Source: Micavibrio sp. UBA7689 (GTDB taxonomy: Bacteria; Pseudomonadota; Alphaproteobacteria; Micavibrionales; Micavibrionaceae). Taken from it: a stretch of DNA of 64,000 nt. The stretch spans positions 1,982-65,981 of the forward strand of contig DLGR01000017.1 in the NCBI GenBank assembly GCA_002482805.1. Reading direction: 5' to 3'. The notes below the pieces were generated by a model. It worked only from the letters and a program-made list of their open reading frames with translations. It searched no databases and was not told the DNA's origin. Every line of letters begins with the position of its first letter. The stretch's first letter is position 1. Positions 59,007-64,000 of the stretch are shown here, piece after piece. The translations under genes were made by a program, and so were the position numbers.

Positions 59007-59449
59007 TGCCGTTTTATATTCCTTATGTCGTAGCGTTCTTTGCTTTATCTGCCTATGCATTGCTGGGCCCGATCGCAAAGAAAGTCGGTACCGATGTTCC
59101 GCCTTTCACTTTCATAGCGGCCTCCAGCCTAATCCTTATGTTGTCTGCAGGCGCTATCGCCTTTGTGTTCGAACGCCAAAAAGTCATTCCCATGTTTCAG
59201 GATTTGCAATGGAGCTGGGTTGCGCTCTTTTCTCTCATCAATCTTATCGCCTATGTCGGCTATCTCTGGGCGATCAACAGAATTCCTGTAGCCCAATACG
59301 AAATGTTCGGTGTTGTCATGCCTGTCGTCGGCGGTCTTTTTGCGGTCGCTCTTTTGAAAGAACCTTTTCATACGCGTTATATAGTCGCACTGGCTCTTAT
59401 GACAGTAGGACTGTACATAGCGATCGCACCGGATCTTAAGGGCAAATAA
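59006..59449 (+). CDS. half-size EamA/DMT transporter
   Basis: A 147-residue membrane protein with four to five helices and one EamA-type repeat. Helix segments include YVVAFFALSAYALLGPIAKK and VALFSLINLIAYVGYLWAIN, and the terminal YIVALALMTVGLYIAIAP. Full EamA proteins have two such repeats, so this would act as a dimer, like small multidrug-type DMT proteins. It overlaps pyrB and plsY by one base at each end, so it is tightly built into the operon. Substrate unknown. Confidence 0.82.
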   Translation: MPFYIPYVVAFFALSAYALLGPIAKKVGTDVPPFTFIAASSLILMLSAGAIAFVFERQKVIPMFQDLQWSWVALFSLINLIAYVGYLWAINRIPVAQYEMFGVVMPVVGGLFAVALLKEPFHTRYIVALALMTVGLYIAIAPDLKGK

Positions 59450-60111
59450 TGGAATATGCGCTCGCCATCATCGGCGGTTATCTTCTGGGATCCATTCCGT
59501 TCGGTCTGGTCCTCACCAAACTTGCAGGCTATGGAGATATCCGCGAGATCGGTTCGGGCAATATCGGTGCGACGAATGTTTTGCGCACGGGCAACAAACC
59601 GCTCGCACTTGCTACGCTTATTCTTGATGCAACAAAGGGCGCTGTCGCCGTGTTCCTCGCCATATCCTTGATGCATATCTTTTATACGGATTGTTCGACC
59701 ATGGTTTTTGACGGTAATGCGGATACCAGCAGTTGCCGTTCCCCGTTCGATTTTCAAATGATCCCCATGGCCGCAGGATTTTTCGCGCTGATCGGGCATT
59801 TGTTTCCCGTGTGGCTGAAATTCAAAGGCGGCAAAGGCGTTGCAACCACGCTTGGCACCTTTATAGCGATAAAACCCATCGTCGGCATAGCGGCTTGTGT
59901 GATATGGCTTTTGACCGCGCTTATTACGCGCTACTCTTCGCTTTCCGCGCTTATCGCCCTCGCCACTTCCCCTATCGTCGCGCATGTTTTATACGCCAAT
60001 CCCAATCTGACCGGATTTTGCGGCGTGATAGCAACGATCGTTTTTTACAAGCACCGTCCGAACATCAAACGGCTGATCGCCCGTGAGGAACCGAAGATAG
60101 GGAAAAAATGA
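59449..60111 (+). CDS. plsY: glycerol-3-phosphate acyltransferase PlsY
   Basis: PlsY transfers acyl groups from acyl-phosphate to glycerol 3-phosphate, the first step of phospholipid synthesis. The 220-residue membrane protein has the three family motifs GSIPFGLVLTKLAG, GSGNIGATNVLRTGN and FKGGKGVATTLGTF. It has about five helices. Between motifs 2 and 3 there is a loop (TDCSTMVFDGNADTSSCRS) longer than in most PlsY. The stop overlaps the dprA start by four bases. Confidence 0.96.
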   Translation: MEYALAIIGGYLLGSIPFGLVLTKLAGYGDIREIGSGNIGATNVLRTGNKPLALATLILDATKGAVAVFLAISLMHIFYTDCSTMVFDGNADTSSCRSPFDFQMIPMAAGFFALIGHLFPVWLKFKGGKGVATTLGTFIAIKPIVGIAACVIWLLTALITRYSSLSALIALATSPIVAHVLYANPNLTGFCGVIATIVFYKHRPNIKRLIAREEPKIGKK

Positions 60112-61244
60112 GTCTGTTCGCCGCGCATGCGCCCAAGATAGATTTGGATGAAGCTGAAAAAATCGCGTGGCTGCGTTTGATCCGCACCGAAAATGTCGGG
60201 CCTATTACCTTTTATCAACTCATCGAAAATTTTGGCACCGCGCAAAAGGCCATCGAAGCATTGCCCTCCCTTTCCCGCAACGGCGGGCGTCTGAAAAATC
60301 TGAAAGTTTCCGATGCAGGCGCGGCGATTGCCGAAATGGAAGCGCTGGAAAAACTTGGCGGCACGATGGTGTTTGCGGCGGAGAAAGCCTATCCATTATC
60401 TCTTGCCGCCACTGAGGACGCACCGCCCATTATCTCTGTGCTTGGTAACAAAGGGCTTTTGAACTGCCCGTCCATCGGCATCGTCGGCGCACGCAACGCA
60501 TCGCTGAATGGTAAAAAATTTGCGGAGAAAATTTCGCGTGAACTCGGTGAAGGCGGACAAATCGTCGTGAGCGGTCTCGCACGCGGGATCGATGCATCCG
60601 CACACACAGGTGCGCTTTCCTTCGGCACGGTTGCCGCCGTGGCGGGCGGCGTGGATGTTATCTATCCGCCCGAGAATACAAAACTATATGAGCAAATAAA
60701 ATTCGAAGGCTGCATCGTCGCGGAAAGCCCGCTCGGCATGGAGCCGATGGCAAAACATTTCCCCAAGCGCAACCGCATCATCTCCGGACTCTCTTCGGGC
60801 GTTGTCGTGATCGAAGCGACTTTAAAATCCGGCTCGCTCATCACCGCGCGTTTGGCGGCGGAGCAAGGGCGCGATGTATACGCAATTCCCGGACATCCGT
60901 TTGATCCGCGCGCGGGCGGACCGAACAAACTCATCCAAGACGGGGCGACGCTCGTGCAAAATGCATCCGACATATTGGAGAATATCCGCACGTTTTCGGC
61001 GGTGCGCCCCGTCCTATCCGAGCCCGTACAAAGAGAGTGGTCCGGCGAGGATTTGTCCGAAAAAGATGCCGAAACCGTTCGTGATATTATTTTACAGAAC
61101 ATATCATCCACACCCGTCACAGTTGACGAACTGGTCAGAAGCTGTCATTTGACAATCCCTGCCGTGCAGATGGTTTTGCTGGAATTAGAACTGGCAGGAC
61201 GAATCCAACGGCTTCCGGCAAATCGGATTGTGTTGATAAATTAA
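60108..61244 (+). CDS. dprA: DNA processing protein DprA
   Basis: DprA loads RecA on incoming single-stranded DNA in natural transformation. The 378-residue protein has an N-terminal SAM-like region, the Rossmann core GIVGARNASLNGKKFAEKI, SGLARGIDASAHTGAL, and FPKRNRIISGLSSGVVVIEA, and a C-terminal winged-helix domain (PVTVDELVRSCHLTIPAVQM). With a type IVb-like pilus locus nearby, competence is conceivable, though DprA is nearly universal. It overlaps plsY by four bases. Confidence 0.97.
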   Translation: MSLFAAHAPKIDLDEAEKIAWLRLIRTENVGPITFYQLIENFGTAQKAIEALPSLSRNGGRLKNLKVSDAGAAIAEMEALEKLGGTMVFAAEKAYPLSLAATEDAPPIISVLGNKGLLNCPSIGIVGARNASLNGKKFAEKISRELGEGGQIVVSGLARGIDASAHTGALSFGTVAAVAGGVDVIYPPENTKLYEQIKFEGCIVAESPLGMEPMAKHFPKRNRIISGLSSGVVVIEATLKSGSLITARLAAEQGRDVYAIPGHPFDPRAGGPNKLIQDGATLVQNASDILENIRTFSAVRPVLSEPVQREWSGEDLSEKDAETVRDIILQNISSTPVTVDELVRSCHLTIPAVQMVLLELELAGRIQRLPANRIVLIN

Positions 61245-61257
61245 GGACTTAGACTCG

Positions 61258-63747
61258 TTGAGCGCAGACAATCTCGTCATCGTCGAATCTCCCGCGAAAG
61301 CGAAGACCATTAATAAGTATCTTGGTCCGGATTACTATGTCTTGGCCTCTTACGGCCATGTTCGCGACCTCGTGGGCAAAGACGGCTCGGTCCTCCCCGA
61401 CAACGATTTCGCCATGAAGTGGGAACTGGGCGAGCGCGCCGATAAAAATGTCCGCGATATCAAGAAAGCCGTGAAGGCTTCCAAGAACATCTTCCTAGCG
61501 ACCGACCCCGACAGAGAGGGTGAAGCCATTTCATGGCATGTGAAGGAAATTCTCAAAGACGACGACCTGATCAAAGGCAAAAACGTTCAGCGCGTGACGT
61601 TCAACGAGATCACAAAGAAAGCAGTGCAGGAAGCGTTCAGCCACGCGCGCGAACTCGATCAGGATTTGATCGATGCCTATCTTGCGCGCCGCGCACTCGA
61701 TTATCTTGTCGGGTTTAATCTCTCGCCGATTTTATGGCGCAAATTGCCGGGTTCGAAATCCGCAGGCCGCGTGCAATCGGTTGCGCTGAAACTTATTTGC
61801 GAGCGCGAAGCCGAAATCGAAGTTTTCAAGAGCCAAGAATACTGGAGCCTTGAAGCGTTGCTTCACAATGCCGATGGTGCACCGTTTGTCGCGCGTTTGA
61901 CGCATTTGTCTGGCAACAAACTCGACAAGCTGGACCTGACCAACGCGGAGATGGCCGAAGCAGCCGCCGTGCGTATCAGAAACAAAGCGCTTTCCGTTCA
62001 AAAGATCGAAAAGAAGCAGGTTCGCAGAAACCCCTACCCGCCTTTCATCACGTCGTCCTTGCAGATGGATGCTTCGCGCCGCTTGGGCTTCTCCGCTTCG
62101 CAAACCATGCGTGTTGCGCAAGCGTTGTATGAAGCAGGTTTTATCACCTACATGCGTACTGACGGTACGACGCTTTCGGATGATGCTGTTGCGCAAGCAC
62201 GCGGTTTGATCAAAAAAGATTACGGCGATAAATATCTTCCGTCTGCGCCACGTCTTTACAAATCCAAAGCCAAGAACGCGCAAGAAGCGCACGAAGCCAT
62301 TCGTCCCACCGATTTGTCCGTAAAACCGACGAGCGGTTCTGCACCTTCCGACGATCTACAGCGCAAATTGTATGATCTGATCTGGAAACGCACGATGGCC
62401 TCCCAAATGGAAAACGCCGTGATGGACCAAGTCGCCGCCGATATTTCGGACGGTACCGACGATGTCGTTTTGCGGGCCACGGGTTCGACCGTGACATTCG
62501 ACGGCTTCCTGACTTTGTATAACGAAGAAAAAGACGAAGACGATACCGAAGACGATGAAAACCGCCGCCTGCCGAATTTAAGCGAAGGCGACAAGACAAA
62601 GCTGATGGAAGTGCGCCAGAACCAGCACTTCACGCAGCCACCGCCGCGTTATTCCGAAGCAACACTCGTCAAACGCCTTGAAGAACTCGGTATCGGCCGT
62701 CCTTCAACCTACGCTTCTATCCTGCAAGTCTTGCGTGACCGAAAATACGTCATCATGGATAAAAAGCGTTTTATCCCTGAAGACCGCGGACGTTTGGTTG
62801 TCGCATTTCTGCAGAGATTTTTTACACGCTATGTCGATTACGATTTTACCGCAAACCTCGAAGAAGAGCTCGACGCCATTGCGGGCGGTCATGTCGAATG
62901 GAAAGAAGCGCTGCGTCAATTCTGGTTAGACTTTAACAAGGTCATCGGCGAAACCAAAGACCTGAAAATTTCCGAAGTCATCGACCATCTGGATGAAGAG
63001 CTTGGCCCACACTTCTTCCCTAAAGGCGATGAAGACCGCTCATGCCCCGCCTGTAAAAAAGGCCGTTTGTCTTTGAAATTTGGTAAATTCGGCGCGTTCA
63101 TCGGCTGCGTCAATTACCCTGAGTGTAAATTTACCAAACCGCTCGAGATTGCTACGCCCGACGGCGAAACAGGCGATGAAGCGGCGTTGGCGAACGAACC
63201 TAAAATGCTCGGCACCGATCCTGCTTCGGGACGCTCCGTGTCTCTGCGCCGCGGACCTTATGGTGCGTATGTGCAAATCGATCTGCCCGAAGAATCCAAA
63301 GACAAACCCAAACGCCAAGGCGTGCCCAAAGGTGTAGAGATTTCATCTGTTGATTTGGCGGCGGCTTTGAAATTGCTTGAACTTCCCCGCGATGTCGGCC
63401 CTCACCCCGAAGACGGCAAAATGATTTCCGCAGGCATCGGACGTTTCGGCCCGTTCCTGAAACACAACAACCGTTTCAAGTCTCTGAAAAAGGGTGACGA
63501 TGTGATGAGCATCGGCATGAACCGCGCCGTGGAATTGCTGGCAGAACCGATCAAAGAAACATGGCGCACGAAGAAGAAGGCCGAAATGCTCGCCAAAAAA
63601 GAAGCCGAAAAGGCCGAAAAAGCAGCGAAAAAGGCCGCCGAAAAAGCCGCCAAAGCCGGTGAGAAAAAACCCGCTGCCAAGAAAAAGCCTGCGGCCAAAA
63701 AGAAACCTGCCGTTAAAAAAGTGCCCGCCAAGAAAAAAGCGGAATAA
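61258..63747 (+). CDS. topA: DNA topoisomerase I
   Basis: TopA relaxes negative supercoils. The 829-residue protein starts at TTG 61258 with AAGGA eleven bases upstream. It has a Toprim domain (IVESPAKAKTI, TDPDREGEAISWH), the active-site Tyr298 in ITYMRTDGTTL, a Cys4 zinc finger (CPACKKGRLSLKFGKFGAF and the CVNYPEC part), further topoisomerase C-terminal repeats, and a Lys/Ala-rich tail of about 60 residues likely to bind DNA. It follows dprA by 13 bases, the usual alphaproteobacterial pairing. Confidence 0.98.
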   Translation: MSADNLVIVESPAKAKTINKYLGPDYYVLASYGHVRDLVGKDGSVLPDNDFAMKWELGERADKNVRDIKKAVKASKNIFLATDPDREGEAISWHVKEILKDDDLIKGKNVQRVTFNEITKKAVQEAFSHARELDQDLIDAYLARRALDYLVGFNLSPILWRKLPGSKSAGRVQSVALKLICEREAEIEVFKSQEYWSLEALLHNADGAPFVARLTHLSGNKLDKLDLTNAEMAEAAAVRIRNKALSVQKIEKKQVRRNPYPPFITSSLQMDASRRLGFSASQTMRVAQALYEAGFITYMRTDGTTLSDDAVAQARGLIKKDYGDKYLPSAPRLYKSKAKNAQEAHEAIRPTDLSVKPTSGSAPSDDLQRKLYDLIWKRTMASQMENAVMDQVAADISDGTDDVVLRATGSTVTFDGFLTLYNEEKDEDDTEDDENRRLPNLSEGDKTKLMEVRQNQHFTQPPPRYSEATLVKRLEELGIGRPSTYASILQVLRDRKYVIMDKKRFIPEDRGRLVVAFLQRFFTRYVDYDFTANLEEELDAIAGGHVEWKEALRQFWLDFNKVIGETKDLKISEVIDHLDEELGPHFFPKGDEDRSCPACKKGRLSLKFGKFGAFIGCVNYPECKFTKPLEIATPDGETGDEAALANEPKMLGTDPASGRSVSLRRGPYGAYVQIDLPEESKDKPKRQGVPKGVEISSVDLAAALKLLELPRDVGPHPEDGKMISAGIGRFGPFLKHNNRFKSLKKGDDVMSIGMNRAVELLAEPIKETWRTKKKAEMLAKKEAEKAEKAAKKAAEKAAKAGEKKPAAKKKPAAKKKPAVKKVPAKKKAE

Positions 63748-64000
63748 TCAACGCGCGGGGCCGTTGCCGAGTTTATAATAGTCGCGGTACCACCCGATAA
63801 ATTCCCGCAATCCCTTTTCCAGCGTCGTTTGCGGCGTAAAGCCCGTTACATTTTTAAGCGCATCGATATTGGCATAGGTGGATTGCACATCGCCCGGCTG
63901 CATAGGAAATTTTTCAATTTTCGCTTCGATACCAATTTCTTTTTCCAGCAAACCGATCATGTGCATCAATTCGGCAGGATTGTTGTTGCCGATATTGTAA
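63748..64000 (-). CDS. NAD-dependent nucleotide-sugar epimerase, C-terminal part
   Basis: The 3' end (about 84 codons) of an extended SDR epimerase of the UDP-glucuronate 4-epimerase type, judged from the end: YNIGNNNPAELMHMIGLLE, FPMQPGDVQSTYANIDALK and FTPQTTLEKGLREFIGWYRD. The gene runs out of the window at 64000. Its stop abuts the topA stop with no bases between, so they converge. The substrate (UDP-glucuronate or UDP-glucose) cannot be set from the fragment. Confidence 0.9.
   Translation of the reverse strand, partial: YNIGNNNPAELMHMIGLLEKEIGIEAKIEKFPMQPGDVQSTYANIDALKNVTGFTPQTTLEKGLREFIGWYRDYYKLGNGPAR

Noticed and set aside
1..64000. CRISPR arrays, insertion sequences, integrases, att sites and prophage genes
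   Set aside because: No spaced identical repeats, transposase, integrase or phage structural genes were seen on either strand.

Overview
The window is chromosomal DNA from an alphaproteobacterium. The evidence is the order of the division and wall (dcw) cluster running into lpxC-bamD-recN-ligA, the sdhC-sdhD-sdhA-sdhB order, the pyrB-plsY-dprA-topA run, an alphaproteobacterial-type RNase P RNA, and a MurE with the meso-diaminopimelate motif. A Micavibrio/Rhodospirillales-like lineage is possible, but I cannot settle the genus from sequence alone. There is no prophage, insertion sequence, CRISPR array, tRNA or rRNA gene in the window. It is gene dense and mostly core genome, with one accessory-looking block.

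Layout. Bases 1-1639 (+) hold the end of pntB, an alpha/beta hydrolase and a 74-residue protein. Bases 1623-29423 (-) are one long run transcribed leftward: mraZ-rsmH-ftsL-ftsI-murE-murF-mraY-murD-ftsW-murG-murC-murB-ddl-ftsQ-ftsA, then a CPA1 Na+/H+ antiporter with its own promoter, then ftsZ, an orphan 215-residue gene between two terminators, and lpxC-bamD-recN-ligA. Most dcw genes overlap by a few bases. Bases 29424-29778 are the mraZ control region: decamer TGG repeats that fit a MraZ box, then DnaA-box-like sites and an AT-rich stretch. After it come a 47-residue membrane peptide with a terminator, a hypothetical gene, rnpB, an AmpD-type amidase, a UMF1-family transporter, msrA, nadA-nadC and a DUF1761-type membrane protein. 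Bases 36.1-43.2 kb hold succinate dehydrogenase with an extra gene inserted between sdhA and sdhB, a Tat-targeted MsrB-like protein lacking its catalytic cysteine, an unknown gene and asd.

The accessory-looking block is at 43.2-56.8 kb: a compact type IVb pilus / type II secretion-like machine. Read leftward it is a CheY-like receiver, a lipoprotein secretin, a protein with three Ig-like (ASH/choice-of-anchor D-type) modules and a PilP-like tail, a GspE-type ATPase, a GspF-type membrane protein, two bitopic accessory proteins and two pilin-like proteins. A hybrid histidine kinase with an Hpt domain is convergent at one end and a short prepilin peptidase is divergent at the other. No retraction ATPase is present. 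This is the best candidate for an undescribed system.

The right end (56.7-64.0 kb) has a class III CoA-transferase, pyrB, a half-size EamA transporter in the place where pyrC often lies, plsY, dprA, topA and, convergent, the end of a nucleotide-sugar epimerase. Functionally the window links peptidoglycan precursor synthesis, septal synthesis (FtsI/FtsW/FtsQ/FtsL), the cytoskeleton (FtsA/FtsZ), lipid A commitment (LpxC), outer membrane assembly (BamD) and wall recycling (AmpD-like). Asd supplies the diaminopimelate branch that feeds MurE.
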